From the NCBI RefSeq assembly GCF_016862915.1, contig NZ_BONW01000041.1, forward strand, positions 272,130-336,129: a stretch of 64,000 nt of DNA, written 5' to 3'. The translations under genes and the position numbers were made by a program. Each line of letters begins with the position of its first letter. Position 1 is the stretch's first letter. This stretch comes from Plantactinospora endophytica (GTDB taxonomy: Bacteria; Actinomycetota; Actinomycetes; Mycobacteriales; Micromonosporaceae). Below are positions 8,802-19,052 of this stretch, piece by piece. The notes beneath the pieces were generated by a model that worked only from the letters and a program-made list of their open reading frames with translations, was not told where the DNA came from and searched no databases.

Positions 8802-9139
8802 CCGGTCAGCACCTCCAGTACCTCGTACGGCGGCTCGCGGTCGCTGTCCCGGAACGGGCGCAGCGGTGCCGTGGTCGTCCGGTGGCCGGCGCTGCGCTCC
8901 CAGGCGAGGAAGGCGTCCAGGCTGCTCCACTCGCTGGCCACCACCACGCTGCCCGGGTCGCCGGGAGCGCGCAGCAGTTCGTTGCCGAGCAGCCCCGGGG
9001 TGTCGGCGAGGTCCCGGCTGATCGACCGGTACGCGGCCAGCACCGGGGCGATGCCGTCGGCCGGCGCCCGGTGCCAGACGAGTACCCGGACCCGGCCCGC
9101 CGGTCCGCCGGGTGCGGCGGACCGGCCGGTCGTGGTCAT
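8795..9139 (-). CDS. Antibiotic biosynthesis monooxygenase (ABM) domain protein
   Basis: 114 residues with a ferredoxin-like ABM fold: VRVLVWHRAPADGIAPVLAA as the first strand-helix, GLLGNELLRAPGDPGSVVVA and EWSSLDAFLAWERS. ABM proteins are cofactor-free monooxygenases that oxidise anthrone-type rings to quinones, or act as cyclase helpers in type II PKS clusters. Start and the upstream gene's stop overlap (ATGA), so it is the last gene of a four-gene minus-strand operon (methyltransferase, ketoreductase, two ABMs). Confidence 0.82.
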   Translation of the reverse strand: MTTTGRSAAPGGPAGRVRVLVWHRAPADGIAPVLAAYRSISRDLADTPGLLGNELLRAPGDPGSVVVASEWSSLDAFLAWERSAGHRTTTAPLRPFRDSDREPPYEVLEVLTGY

Positions 9140-9471
9140 CCGAGGTCCGCCGCGGCGCCGGGCATGTGGTCGAGTACCCGCATCGTCGCGATCGACCCGT
9201 CCGACCGGTACGGGTGCAGCCGCGCCCGGTGCGCGAGGTGCTGCGGGCTCGCCTCGAACTGCCGGAACTGCTGCTCGTCCACCCAGTCGCTGCCGATGTA
9301 GTAGACCGGCTCGTCCGCGCCGCTGTCGCGCATCAGCCAGTGGCCCAGGTTCGCCGGATGCCCGGTGACCGCCTCGGCGACGGTGTGCCACTCCTTCTCG
9401 AATCCCTGCTCCAGGCCGGGGTGGATCCGCATCCGCAGGAGTACCCGGAAACCCGGGGTGCGGTACGACAT
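9136..9471 (-). CDS. ABM-type monooxygenase/cyclase-like protein
   Basis: 111 residues: FRVLLRMRIHPGLEQGFEKE, then LGHWLMRDSGADEPVYYIGS, DWVDEQQFRQFEASPQHLAH and the C-terminal HPYRSDGSIATMRVLDH, an ABM dimeric alpha-beta barrel common beside spore-pigment and pentangular polyketide synthases. It likely supports quinone formation or folding of the nascent chain. It is separated from the ketoreductase by one nucleotide and coupled to the next ABM gene. Exact reaction is not readable from sequence. Confidence 0.82.
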   Translation of the reverse strand: MSYRTPGFRVLLRMRIHPGLEQGFEKEWHTVAEAVTGHPANLGHWLMRDSGADEPVYYIGSDWVDEQQFRQFEASPQHLAHRARLHPYRSDGSIATMRVLDHMPGAAADLG

Positions 9472-9472
9472 C

Positions 9473-10201
9473 TCAGGTGCCTCCGTCCACGTTGATGGTG
9501 GTGCCGGTCACGTAACTGGCCAGGTCGCTGGCGAGGAAGGCGACGACGTTGGCGATCTCCTCGGGCCGGCCCAGCCGGCCGAGGCTGATGATCGAGGAGT
9601 ACTTGGCCGCCTGTTCCGGCGGAAGTTCGACGGTGTCGACGATGCCGGGGGCGACCACGTTGACCCGCAGGCCGCGCGGTCCCAGCTCCTTGCACAGGCT
9701 GCGGGCGAGGCCGGTCAGCGCGGCCTTCGAGGCGGTGTAGTGGGCCCGCAGCGGGATGCCCACCCCGGCCGCCTTCGACCCGATCAGCACGATCGAGGCG
9801 CGCGGCGTGAGCAGCGACAGCGCCTGCTGGGTGACGGTGAAGACACCGGTCAGGTTGGTGTCCAGCACCCGGCGCCACTCGTCCCGGGGCAGTTCGCCGA
9901 AGGGTACGTGCGAGATGGCCCCGGCGTTGTTGACGAGTACGTCCAGCGACCCGTACACGCTCTGGCAGTGCGCCAGCAGTCGGTCCACGTCCTCGCCCCG
10001 GCTCACGTCCGCCTTGAGTACGTGGTGGTCGCCGGGAGTTTTCGCCAGGTCCTCGGTCAGCGCCTCGACCGCCTCGCTCTGCTGTCGGTAGCAGGTCACC
10101 ACGTCGGCGCCGGCCGCCGCCAGGCCGAGCACGACGGCTCGGCCGATGCCTCTGGTGCCGCCGGTGACCAGGGCCTTCTTGCCGGCCAGGTCGATGATCA
10201 T
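9473..10201 (-). CDS. Ketoreductase (FabG-like SDR) of the polyketide cluster
   Basis: 242 residues, a classical short-chain dehydrogenase: NADPH motif TGGTRGIGRAV (residues 14-24), NNAG, catalytic Ser in IVLIGSKAAG, YTASK (Tyr-x3-Lys), and C-terminal TINVDGG. FabG-like enzymes in type II PKS clusters reduce one carbonyl (often C-9 or C-19) of the poly-beta-ketone. Second gene of the minus-strand operon starting with the methyltransferase; it lies next to two ABM genes, the arrangement seen in pradimicin-type clusters. Confidence 0.9.
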   Translation of the reverse strand: MIIDLAGKKALVTGGTRGIGRAVVLGLAAAGADVVTCYRQQSEAVEALTEDLAKTPGDHHVLKADVSRGEDVDRLLAHCQSVYGSLDVLVNNAGAISHVPFGELPRDEWRRVLDTNLTGVFTVTQQALSLLTPRASIVLIGSKAAGVGIPLRAHYTASKAALTGLARSLCKELGPRGLRVNVVAPGIVDTVELPPEQAAKYSSIISLGRLGRPEEIANVVAFLASDLASYVTGTTINVDGGT

Positions 10202-10253
10202 TCGTTCCTCCCGTTGTCGTCCGTGCTGGTCAGAAGCGTTGTGCGGTCGCCGG

Positions 10254-10877
10254 TCACGAGCGTCGTGCGGTCGCCAGCCAGCAGGGCAGGTCCCGCTCGC
10301 CGCCGGGGAACAGCGCGGTCAGCGTCGCCGTCTCCAGGTGCACCAGGGCCCAGTCCGGGCCGAAGACGCCGCGTACGGTCGGCTCGTCGAAGAGCCGGGG
10401 GCCGCCCGCGAAGTCGAACCGGACCCGGTCGCTGAAGCAGAGGACGTGCGCCAGCGCCTCCGGCCGGCAGACCCGGTGCAGTGCGGCGAGATAGCCGGCC
10501 CGGTGCTCCGGCCGCAGGCTGTGCAGCAGTCCACAGTCGAGGGCGGTGTCGACCGACCCGTCGTCGCCGAGCGACCGGGTGGCGTCGGCGACCGTGAAGT
10601 CGGCCGACAGGCCCCGTTCGGCGGCCTTGCGTCGGGCCGTCTCCACCGCGCTCGGCGCCACGTCGACGCCGGTCACCTTGTGCCCCTGTGCGGCCAGGAA
10701 GAGCGCGTTCTCCCCGGTACCGCAGCCGGCGTCGAGCACGTGGCCGGAGAAGGCGCCGAAGCCGTACAGCTCCTCGACCACCGGCTGCGCCCGGCCGATC
10801 TCCCACGGGGTCGCCGCGATGGCCGAACCCCGGGCCGCCCGGCCGCCGTACGCGGTTTCGAACACGTTCTCGTCCAT
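10254..10877 (-). CDS. Class I SAM-dependent methyltransferase
   Basis: 207 residues with the Rossmann SAM motif LDAGCGTGENALFLAAQG (about residues 48-65), VTGVDVAPSAVE (acidic ribose-binding Asp) and FTVADATRSLG. The sequence FETAYGGRAARG...PWEIGRAQP at the N-terminus is common to small-molecule methyltransferases of this type. Probable O- or C-methylation of the polyketide; target unknown. It heads a minus-strand operon and shares the 241-bp divergent region 10878-11118 with the SchA/CurD operon. Confidence 0.87.
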   Translation of the reverse strand: MDENVFETAYGGRAARGSAIAATPWEIGRAQPVVEELYGFGAFSGHVLDAGCGTGENALFLAAQGHKVTGVDVAPSAVETARRKAAERGLSADFTVADATRSLGDDGSVDTALDCGLLHSLRPEHRAGYLAALHRVCRPEALAHVLCFSDRVRFDFAGGPRLFDEPTVRGVFGPDWALVHLETATLTALFPGGERDLPCWLATARRS

Positions 10878-10931
10878 CCCGATCCTCCGCTCCGACGGCC
10901 TGGAATCCGCCCTGTTCCCTGCCTATCAGCG

Positions 10932-10963
10932 CTGTCTACCGCCGCCAGGTCAGCAGGTCATCC
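10932..10963 (-). promoter_or_regulatory. Candidate cluster promoter element, minus strand
   Basis: Read on the minus strand: GGATGACC (10963-10956), 17 nt, TAGACAG (10938-10932). It matches the plus-strand element GGAAGACC-N17-TAGCGTG at 7 of 8 and 4 of 7 positions with identical spacing, and lies 55 nt upstream of the methyltransferase start. Weak on its own; supported by the other copies. Confidence 0.35.
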
Positions 10964-10995
10964 GGACAGGTGAGGCCGGGGTTCGTTCGCCGGTG

Positions 10996-11027
10996 GGAAG
11001 ACGACCGGGGGCGGTCGGCCGACGATG
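10996..11027 (+). promoter_or_regulatory. Candidate cluster promoter element, degenerate copy
   Basis: GGAAGACG at 10996-11003 matches the upstream box at 7 of 8 positions; 17 nt later stands GACGATG, which matches TAGCGTG only at 3 of 7. It lies 92 nt before the SchA/CurD start. Could be chance. Confidence 0.25.
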
Positions 11028-11118
11028 AGGGTCCGGCGCCGTGTCCGACGGCGGCGGCGCCGGCCGGAGGTATCCGCCGGCCACCATCGACCGCCCGTCA
11101 GCCAGCGAAAGGACCACC

Positions 11119-11493
11119 ATGCAACGCTTCGCCATCATGTTCCGGGTTCGTCCCGGTACCGAGGACCGGGTCCGGGAACTGCTCGCCAACTACGCGCCGC
11201 CGGCCCAGGTGGCACCGGACGGCACCCGGCTGCTGAGCACGTCGGTGTTCATGAAGGACGGGCTGGTGATCCGGATGATCGAGATCGACGGCAGCCTGCC
11301 CGGCCTGATGGCGCACATCGCCAGGGAGCCGGGGATCCAGGCGGTCGAGCGGGAACTCGACAACTACCTCGTCGAGGAGGACAAGCGGGACGCGAGCACC
11401 CCGGAGGGCGCCCGGGCGTTCTTCCAGAAGGCCATGATGGAACACGTCACCACCCGGGTCTCGGCGGCCCGGCCGGCCGAGGTCACGGCATGA
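11119..11493 (+). CDS. SchA/CurD-like (WhiE-type) polyketide protein
   Basis: 124 residues: MQRFAIMFRVRPGTEDRVRE, TRLLSTSVFMKDGLVIRMIE and PGIQAVERELDNYLVEEDK match the SchA/CurD-like family named after spore-pigment clusters. The family is thought to be an oxygenase or cyclase accessory in type II PKS pathways; its reaction is not settled. Ribosome site GAAAGGA. First gene of a plus-strand operon with an SDR, an amidohydrolase and an ABM protein; its stop overlaps the next start (ATGA). Confidence 0.88.
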   Translation: MQRFAIMFRVRPGTEDRVRELLANYAPPAQVAPDGTRLLSTSVFMKDGLVIRMIEIDGSLPGLMAHIAREPGIQAVERELDNYLVEEDKRDASTPEGARAFFQKAMMEHVTTRVSAARPAEVTA

Positions 11494-12245
11494 CGGACGG
11501 GCCGGCATACCTGGTCACCGGCGCGACTGGTCCGATGGCCGGCGCCACCGTCGCGCTGCTGGCCAAGCGCGGCGACCGGCTGCTGCTGGTCGGGCGGGAC
11601 CGGGAGCGGCTCGCCCTGGCCGAGCGGGTGCACGGGGTACCGGGCCAGGTGGAGACGTACCAGGCGGACGTGAGCGAGCCCGGCGGCGCGGCGGCGGCGG
11701 TCGGCGCCGCGGTCGACCGGTTCGGCGGGGTGGCCGGGCTGGTCCACCTGGTCGGCGCCTTCGCCGCCGGCCCGGCGCTGCGCACCGACGCCGCCGAACT
11801 CGACCGGCTGGTCCGGGCCAACCTGTTCTCGGCGGTACTCACCGCGCAGGCGGTCATCCCCCGGCTGACCGGCGGCGGCCGACTGGTCTTCTTCGCCAGC
11901 CCGCTCGCCCAGGAGCCGCTGCCGGGCCTGTCCGGGTACGCGGCCACCAAGGCCGCCCTGGTGGCCTGGCTCCGGTCGCTCTCGCACGAGGTGAAACACC
12001 TCGGGGTGCACGTCAACACGGTGGTGATGACGATGGCCGACACGCCGGAGGCCCGTGCCGAGCGCCCGCAGATGAACTTCGACGAGGCGGTCACCCCGGA
12101 GCAGGTGGCCAAGGTGGTCGGCTTCCTGACAAGTGACGCCGCCGACGGGCTGTACGGCGCCCAGGTGCCCGTACTCGGCCGGTTCGGCTTCACCACCACG
12201 CTGATCGGGCGGCCCCCGGGCGGCCCCGGCCCCGGGCGGGGGTGA
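11490..12245 (+). CDS. SDR-family oxidoreductase, second ketoreductase-like
   Basis: 251 residues. The cofactor motif is TGATGPMAGATVALL (a shifted TGxxxxxG pattern), then VHLVGAF in place of NNAG, catalytic Tyr in YAATKAAL (Tyr-x3-Lys kept), Ser in FFASPLA. The deviating cofactor and NNAG positions set it apart from the FabG-like ketoreductase at 9.5 kb, so it may act as a later tailoring reductase or be structural. Coupled by overlap to both neighbours (ATGA upstream, GTGA downstream). Confidence 0.85.
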   Translation: MTDGPAYLVTGATGPMAGATVALLAKRGDRLLLVGRDRERLALAERVHGVPGQVETYQADVSEPGGAAAAVGAAVDRFGGVAGLVHLVGAFAAGPALRTDAAELDRLVRANLFSAVLTAQAVIPRLTGGGRLVFFASPLAQEPLPGLSGYAATKAALVAWLRSLSHEVKHLGVHVNTVVMTMADTPEARAERPQMNFDEAVTPEQVAKVVGFLTSDAADGLYGAQVPVLGRFGFTTTLIGRPPGGPGPGRG

Positions 12246-13258
12246 GCGGCATGTACGTCGACGTGCACGGCCACCTCGCCCCGTACGGCGAGACCGGCGG
12301 CGGCCCGCCGAGCCTGCGCGACCCGGAGGCGGCGATCGAGGCGAAGCGCGCCCTCGGGATCGGGATGACCCTGATCGGCAGCCCGGCCGGGGCCGGCTCG
12401 ATGCTGCCGGGTTCGGGAGTGGACAACTACCGGCAGTCGGCCGACCAGATCCGGGCGCACAACGACCTGATGGGCGACCTGGTGAGCCGGTTCCCGGAGG
12501 CGCTGCGCGGCTACGTCTACCTGGACCCGTTCGGCGGTGACGCCATGCTGGCGATGGCCGAGGACCTGCTCCGGGACTGGCGGTTCGTCGGGCTGATCGT
12601 CAACACCAGCATCCGGGACGAGTACCTCGGCTCGCCCCGGGCGGCGGACTTCTTCGCGTTCGCGGCCCGGGCCGGGGTACCGGTGCTGCTGCATCCGCCC
12701 GCCGAGCCGGTCGGTACGGCGAGCATGCCCGACCCGGGCCTGGTCGAGCACGTGGTACGCCCCTGCGACATCACCATGTCGGTGGCCTCGATCGTCTGCG
12801 GCGGCTGGTTGGAGCGCCACCCCGAGTTGCTGCTGATCGCGGCGGCCGGCGGCGGTGGCATCGCCCAGCTCGCCGAGAAACTGGACCTGGCCACCCAGCC
12901 CCGCCCCGGCCCGCCGACGCCGGGTCGGCGGGCCGCGCTGCTCGGCCGGGCCAGCGACTCGCTGCGCCGGTTCCATGTGGAGACGTCCTGCCCGAGCGCC
13001 GCACAGCTCCGCGCCAACCTGGAGTTTTTCGGCCCCGGCCGGGTACTGCTCGGTTCCGACGCGCCACCGCTGATGGACGTGCTGGGCCGCATCGTCGGGC
13101 TGGTCGACGGGCTGCCCGACGGGGTGCGGGGGCGGGTCGGCGAGACGAACGCCCGCACTCTGTTCGACCTCGCCCCGGCCACCATCCGGCCGGCGCCCGA
13201 TGCCGGCGCGATCGCCGGGGCCGCCGCGATCGCCGGCGACGCGGCGACGGTCGGGTAG
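12242..13258 (+). CDS. Amidohydrolase-2 family (ACMSD-like decarboxylase) protein
   Basis: 338 residues from the GTG that overlaps the SDR stop (an ATG at 12251 is the alternative). The N-terminal HGH pair in MYVDVHGHLAPY, LLHPPAEPVG and the late Asp in LLGSDAPPLMD are TIM-barrel metal ligands. The position that is normally a His (HxGG) reads AAAGGGGIAQ here, so one ligand appears missing. Family members are non-oxidative aromatic decarboxylases or hydrolases; a role in removing a carboxylate from the aromatic polyketide is plausible. The last 25 residues are an AIAGAA-type low-complexity tail. Confidence 0.82.
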   Translation: MSGMYVDVHGHLAPYGETGGGPPSLRDPEAAIEAKRALGIGMTLIGSPAGAGSMLPGSGVDNYRQSADQIRAHNDLMGDLVSRFPEALRGYVYLDPFGGDAMLAMAEDLLRDWRFVGLIVNTSIRDEYLGSPRAADFFAFAARAGVPVLLHPPAEPVGTASMPDPGLVEHVVRPCDITMSVASIVCGGWLERHPELLLIAAAGGGGIAQLAEKLDLATQPRPGPPTPGRRAALLGRASDSLRRFHVETSCPSAAQLRANLEFFGPGRVLLGSDAPPLMDVLGRIVGLVDGLPDGVRGRVGETNARTLFDLAPATIRPAPDAGAIAGAAAIAGDAATVG

Positions 13259-13264
13259 TCGGCG

Positions 13265-13693
13265 ATGGTCGACGGCGGTACGGCGGCGGGTGGTCGGAGC
13301 GGGCCGGTCCGGGCGGTGCTGACCGTCCGGGTCGGCACCGGCAACAGCGAGGCGTTCGTCCGGGCCTGGTCCGAGGTGGCGGCCTGGGCCGGCAGCCAGC
13401 CCGGCTGCCTGCGGCAGTCGCTCTGCCGCGAGGACGGCCCGACCGGGGCGGACGGCGTGGCCGGCGTCGACGGCCCGGACCGGGTGGCCGGCGTCGACGG
13501 CGTGAGCAGCGGAGACGGCGGTCCCGACGGCGGCGAGGCCGTCTTCACCATCACCTCGGACTGGCGTGACGAGCGGTCGTTCCGGGCCTTCGAGCGGAGT
13601 GACGACCAGGACGCGGCGACTGCGGAATTGCGCAAACTGCGACGCTCGGCGCGGATGCGGCTGGTCGCCATCGTCGCGCACGTACCGGGCTGA
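13265..13693 (+). CDS. ABM-domain protein with low-complexity insert
   Basis: 142 residues. The ABM fold is split: RAVLTVRVGTGNSEAFVRAW and GSQPGCLRQSLC in the first half, FTITSDWRDERSFRAFERSD and SARMRLVAIVAHV in the second. Between them lie about 32 Gly/Asp/Val-rich residues (GADGVAGVDGPDRVAGVDGV), encoded by a degenerate repeat and absent from the two shorter ABM proteins at 9 kb. Last gene of the SchA/CurD operon, 6 nt after the amidohydrolase stop. Confidence 0.75.
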   Translation: MVDGGTAAGGRSGPVRAVLTVRVGTGNSEAFVRAWSEVAAWAGSQPGCLRQSLCREDGPTGADGVAGVDGPDRVAGVDGVSSGDGGPDGGEAVFTITSDWRDERSFRAFERSDDQDAATAELRKLRRSARMRLVAIVAHVPG

Positions 13694-14284
13694 CCGTCCG
13701 GATCCGGGCCGGCCGTCGGCGCGGAAGTCGGTGCGCCGGTGGCCCTGCGGTGCCCCGCGCCGGCCGGTCCGGGGACGCTTTCATAATTGATCTCGTGAGG
13801 CGCCGGGATCCCGCGCCCCGCGCGGTCCTCTTCGCCGTTCGGTTTCCCGAACCTGTGTATGTATTCTCGATCGTTCCACGGTAAGGAGCATTTCGTTTTC
13901 AGGCCCGGTTAATCGTGTCGTCGACACTGACCTAACGTCCGATACCGTACTCGGACATTCGTCGGAACCAGGCGTGTGGACAGGCGCGATGTCCGGAAAT
14001 TTCCACCCCCGAATGGTCCCCTCTCCACTCTGGTCATGACCCATGTCGATCTCGGTACGCGGGTCGCCCGCCATCCCCCGGGTGGGCGGCCCGTCCGGTT
14101 CGGGCGTCCAGAATCGACAGCTATCGACCTGAAATTCCGCCAAGCAATCCCTACTCGTCGGTATGGTCGCCGCAGCGTCCGAGATGTCATTCTGTTTACT
14201 TGCTATTTTCATGAGGTGGCCTTGTTGTGCATCTGAAGTTCACGTAATCTCGGCGCCAATGATTCCACCCGCATATCTTCTTGC
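13694..14284 (+). promoter_or_regulatory. AT-richer intergenic region with palindromes
   Basis: 591 bases with no convincing gene, clearly richer in A/T than the surroundings. Two perfect inverted repeats stand out: GTTCGG-TTTC-CCGAAC at 13837-13852 and GTGTCG-T-CGACAC at 13915-13927. The region ends just before the first two-component system, and probably holds its promoter and operator sites. No homopolymer T run follows either hairpin, so neither looks like a classical terminator. Confidence 0.5.
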
Positions 14285-15298
14285 GTGCGCGCCGGTACTG
14301 GGGGAGTTGGCGTCTTGGGGAAATCTGCGTGGCGTGGCATGGCCGTGGACTCCGGTGGTGTCCCCGGCCCGGTGGTCGGCGACGCCGTCGTCGGCCCCGG
14401 GGGGTTCCACCATCTCCAACTGGCTGCCGCGGTCATCGTCGGCGGCCTCTCCGGCGTGGCGCTCTACCTGCTGGTGAGCTGGCTGGTGGAACGCCGCCGG
14501 ACCGACGGCGCCGCCGAGGGCCGGGTGGCGGTCGCGGTGATGCGGGAGCGGCGGCGCATCGCCCAGGAACTGCACGACGTGGTCGGGCACGGCCTGCTGG
14601 TCATCGCGATGCACGCCCGGCAGGCCCGGCCGGCGGATCCGCAGCTCCACTCGGCGTTCCAGGCCATCGACCGGACGGTGCAGCGCACCCTCGGCGAGAT
14701 GCGCCGGATGCTCGGCGTGCTGCACCGCGCCGAGCCGGACCCGACGCCGCAGCCGGACCCGCCGGCCCGCGCCGACGACCCGTCCGCGGCCGGCCGGGAC
14801 AACCCGCCGCTCACCCGGCTGGTCTCGGACCTGATCGCCCAGTTACCCGCGCCGGGCAGCACCGTGGCGTTCGAGGTGGTCGGCCCGGAGCGCGACCTGG
14901 CCGGCACGGTGCTCACCACCGCGCTGCGGATCGTCCAGGAGGGGCTCACCAACTCCCTGAAACACGGGCGGGGCCAACTCACCCGGGTGACGATCCGGTT
15001 CGGCGTGGACCTGACCGTCTCGGTGGTCACCGGGGTCGGCGCGGACGGCGAGCGCTTCCGGCCCGGCCCGGTCGGCATCGTCGGCCAGGCGCCCGACGAC
15101 GTCCGGCGCTACGGCCTCGCCGGGCTGCGCGAGCGGGTGGTGGCGCACAACGGTCATTTCGAGTACGGCTCGCTGCGCGGCGGCGGATTCATCGTCCGCG
15201 CCCGGCTGCCGATGCGCCCGATCCGGCCGAGCGCCCCGGCACCCCGGTCACCGGGTGCCGGGGAGCGGCCGGACCGGCTGGACCCGGTCAGTGGCTGA
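14285..15298 (+). CDS. NarL-type sensor histidine kinase (cluster regulator)
   Basis: 337 residues from the GTG at 14285; in-frame starts at 14315 (TTG) and 14339 (ATG) are alternatives. One hydrophobic segment (AAAVIVGGLSGVALYLLVSW, about 47-66) anchors it; there is no extracellular sensor domain. HisKA_3 box RRRIAQELHDVVGHGLLVI (phospho-His in LHD), then HATPase_c (IVQEGLTNSLKHG and YGLAGLRERV). It pairs with the response regulator 66 nt downstream. The expected SDxGxG-type ATP-binding motif is weak (VTGVGADGE), as is common in this subfamily. Confidence 0.88.
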   Translation: MRAGTGGVGVLGKSAWRGMAVDSGGVPGPVVGDAVVGPGGFHHLQLAAAVIVGGLSGVALYLLVSWLVERRRTDGAAEGRVAVAVMRERRRIAQELHDVVGHGLLVIAMHARQARPADPQLHSAFQAIDRTVQRTLGEMRRMLGVLHRAEPDPTPQPDPPARADDPSAAGRDNPPLTRLVSDLIAQLPAPGSTVAFEVVGPERDLAGTVLTTALRIVQEGLTNSLKHGRGQLTRVTIRFGVDLTVSVVTGVGADGERFRPGPVGIVGQAPDDVRRYGLAGLRERVVAHNGHFEYGSLRGGGFIVRARLPMRPIRPSAPAPRSPGAGERPDRLDPVSG

Positions 15299-15364
15299 GC
15301 GGGTCGTGGGTGCTGTCCCGGTGCCGTCGGAACGGCGCCGTCAGGGGAGGAGCGGGCGGACACG

Positions 15365-16126
15365 ATGGACGACATCCGGATACTCATAGCGGACGACCAG
15401 CCACTGGTCCGCAACGGGCTGCGGGCGACGCTGGGCGCCGTACCCGGGCTACAGATCGTCGCCGAGGCGAGCAACGGGGCCGACGCGGTCTCCAGTTCCC
15501 GGGCGCTGCGGCCCGACCTCGTCCTGATGGACATCAACATGCCGGTGATGAGCGGGCTGGAGGCGACCCGAAAGGTCACCACCCTGCCCGAGACCGCCGC
15601 GACCAGGGTGGTCATCCTGACCATCTACGACCAGGACGAGCACGTCTTCGAGGCGCTCCGGGCCGGGGCCAGCGGCTTCATCCTCAAGGACGCCCCGACC
15701 GAGCAGTTGGTCGAGGCGGTCCGGACCGTCGCCTCCGGCGACGCGCTGCTGTCGCCGTCGGTCACCCGGCGACTGGTCGCCGAGTTCGCCCGCCGGCCGA
15801 TGCTCTCCGACACCACCGCACCCGAGCTGGCCGGCCTCACCGACCGCGAGATGGACATGTTCAAGCTGCTCGTCCGGGGCTACCGGAACGAGGACATGGC
15901 CCGGATCCTGACCCTCGGCGAGAGCACGGTGAAGTCGCACATCCAACACCTCTACCAGAAGCTCGGCGTACGCGACCGGGTCCAGGTGGTCATCTACGCG
16001 TACGAGAACGGGCTGGTGCAGCCCGGACGCGGCACGGAGTCCCTCGGAGGGACGAGGACGTCGTCTCGGTGGGGGAGGCCGGACTTCATTTCGCCGGCGG
16101 GAGACACCCGCAGGCCCGCTCCATAG
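15365..16126 (+). CDS. LuxR/NarL-family response regulator
   Basis: 253 residues. Receiver 1-120: IRILIADDQPLVRNG, phospho-acceptor in LVLMDINMPVMSG, Lys in GFILKDAP. HTH LuxR domain about 165-225: LTDREMDMFKLLVRGYRNED, GESTVKSHIQHLYQKLGVRD. The C-terminal 30 residues are unrelated tail. It lies between two blocks of biosynthetic genes and is the prime candidate activator of the cluster promoter element. GGAGGAGC precedes the ATG. Confidence 0.92.
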   Translation: MDDIRILIADDQPLVRNGLRATLGAVPGLQIVAEASNGADAVSSSRALRPDLVLMDINMPVMSGLEATRKVTTLPETAATRVVILTIYDQDEHVFEALRAGASGFILKDAPTEQLVEAVRTVASGDALLSPSVTRRLVAEFARRPMLSDTTAPELAGLTDREMDMFKLLVRGYRNEDMARILTLGESTVKSHIQHLYQKLGVRDRVQVVIYAYENGLVQPGRGTESLGGTRTSSRWGRPDFISPAGDTRRPAP

Positions 16127-16130
16127 CGTG
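16099..16130 (+). promoter_or_regulatory. Cluster promoter element, copy 2
   Basis: GGGAGACA at 16099-16106 (6 of 8 to the consensus GGAAGACC), 17 nt, then an exact CCATAGCGTG core with TAGCGTG at 16124-16130. It begins inside the last codons of the response-regulator gene and lies 137 nt before the TcmI-cyclase start, so it would drive the cyclase-accDA-accB-accC operon. Confidence 0.5.
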
Positions 16131-16266
16131 TGGTTGTCCCGACCAACCACTGGATCCTCCCTCCGCTGAACCGCGTGGCATCCGCCGCCCGACCCGCACC
16201 GTCGGCTCGGGCGGACCGCGCCAGGCGCCGGAGGGGATCCACTTCGGACAACACCAGGGAGCCGTC

Positions 16267-16611
16267 GTGGCGGACCGCATGCTCATCGTCGCCCGGATGG
16301 CACCGCAGAGCGCGGGCCCGGTCGCCCGGCTCTTCGGAGCCTCCGACCAGGGCGAACTGCCCCGGATTCTCGGCGTGACGCAACGCCACCTCTTCACCTT
16401 CCAGGGGCTCTACTTCCACTACGCGGAGTTCGCCGGGAACGCCCGCCAGGCCGTCGACCTGGCCCGGGGCCGGGCCGACTTCCGGCAGCTCAGCGACGAG
16501 CTGGCCGAGCACGTGACGCCGTACGACCCGGCTACCTGGCGCGGCCCGGCCGACGCCATGGCCCGGTCCATCTACGAGTGGTCGGCGGAACCACCGGGCG
16601 GTGGGCGGTGA
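16267..16611 (+). CDS. TcmI-family type II polyketide cyclase
   Basis: 114 residues from the GTG at 16267 (AGGGAG upstream; an ATG 12 nt on is possible). Family hallmarks are [59 protein letters not shown]. TcmI-type proteins are ferredoxin-like cyclases that close the last ring(s) of polycyclic aromatic polyketides. First gene of an operon with the acetyl-CoA carboxylase genes. Confidence 0.93.
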   Translation: MADRMLIVARMAPQSAGPVARLFGASDQGELPRILGVTQRHLFTFQGLYFHYAEFAGNARQAVDLARGRADFRQLSDELAEHVTPYDPATWRGPADAMARSIYEWSAEPPGGGR

Positions 16612-16790
16612 CCCCCCGGTCCCGCCGGTGGTCCGAGTACCTCGTCCAGGGCCTCTCCGGCCTCGCCGCCGCCGGGACCGGGTGGTACCTGCCACCGCCG
16701 GCCGGGGCGGAGGACGGACCCGACGGCGGAGGTGACGCCGACCGGGACGCCGACCGGCCCGTCGACCGGAAGCGCGATTGGGGAGAGACG

Positions 16791-18529
<1,739 letters not shown>

Positions 18530-18533
<4 letters not shown>

Positions 18534-19048
18534 CCACCGTCCGGGTCGACCGGCGCGGCGCCGGCAACGGCCGGGGCGCGGAACACCCCGGCGACGGTAC
18601 GGCGGTGGTGGCGTCGAGCCAGCTCGACGCCGTCGTCGACGGGGTGGCCCGGATCGTGGCGGCCGGCGCGAACCCGCCGGCCCGGGTCGTCGTCCGGTAC
18701 GGGGCGGCGAGCGTGGAGGTCGAGTGGCCGGTGGCCGGCGGTGGTGTCGTACCGGCGCCCGGGGCCGGGCCGGTGGACGCGGCCGTGCCGGAGCAGGCCG
18801 ACCTGTCGACGGTCACCGCACCCACGGTGGGCACCTTCTACCGGGCACCCGAGCCGGGCGCGCCGCCGTTCGTCGAGGTGGGCGACGTGGTCCGCCCCGG
18901 GCAGCAGATCGGCATCGTGGAGGCGATGAAGCTGATGAACGCGGTCGAGGCGGACCGGTCCGGCCGGGTCGTCGCGGTACTGGTCGGCGACGCGGAACCG
19001 GTGGAGTACGCCCAGCCGCTGCTCTCGCTCGCCCCGGTCGAGGAGTAG
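18530..19048 (+). CDS. accB: Biotin carboxyl carrier protein
   Basis: 172 residues. The biotinyl domain occupies the last 80 residues with the biotinylation motif VEAMKLMN (Lys134) and the preceding [20 protein letters not shown] 'thumb' region typical of acetyl-CoA carboxylase BCCP. A Gly/Pro/Ala linker follows a short N-terminal domain. It carries carboxybiotin between AccC and AccDA. Its start overlaps the accDA stop and its stop is 4 nt before accC. Confidence 0.93.
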
Positions 19049-19052
19049 CTCG

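Noticed and set aside
13837..13852. Inverted repeat GTTCGG-TTTC-CCGAAC as a terminator of the ABM gene
   Set aside because: It lies 144 nt after the stop, has only a 6-bp stem and no T-run; more likely an operator or chance.
16608..16790. In-frame GTG start 183 nt upstream of accDA overlapping the cyclase stop
   Set aside because: The added leader has no relation to AccD N-termini, and the ATG at 16791 has a good ribosome site.
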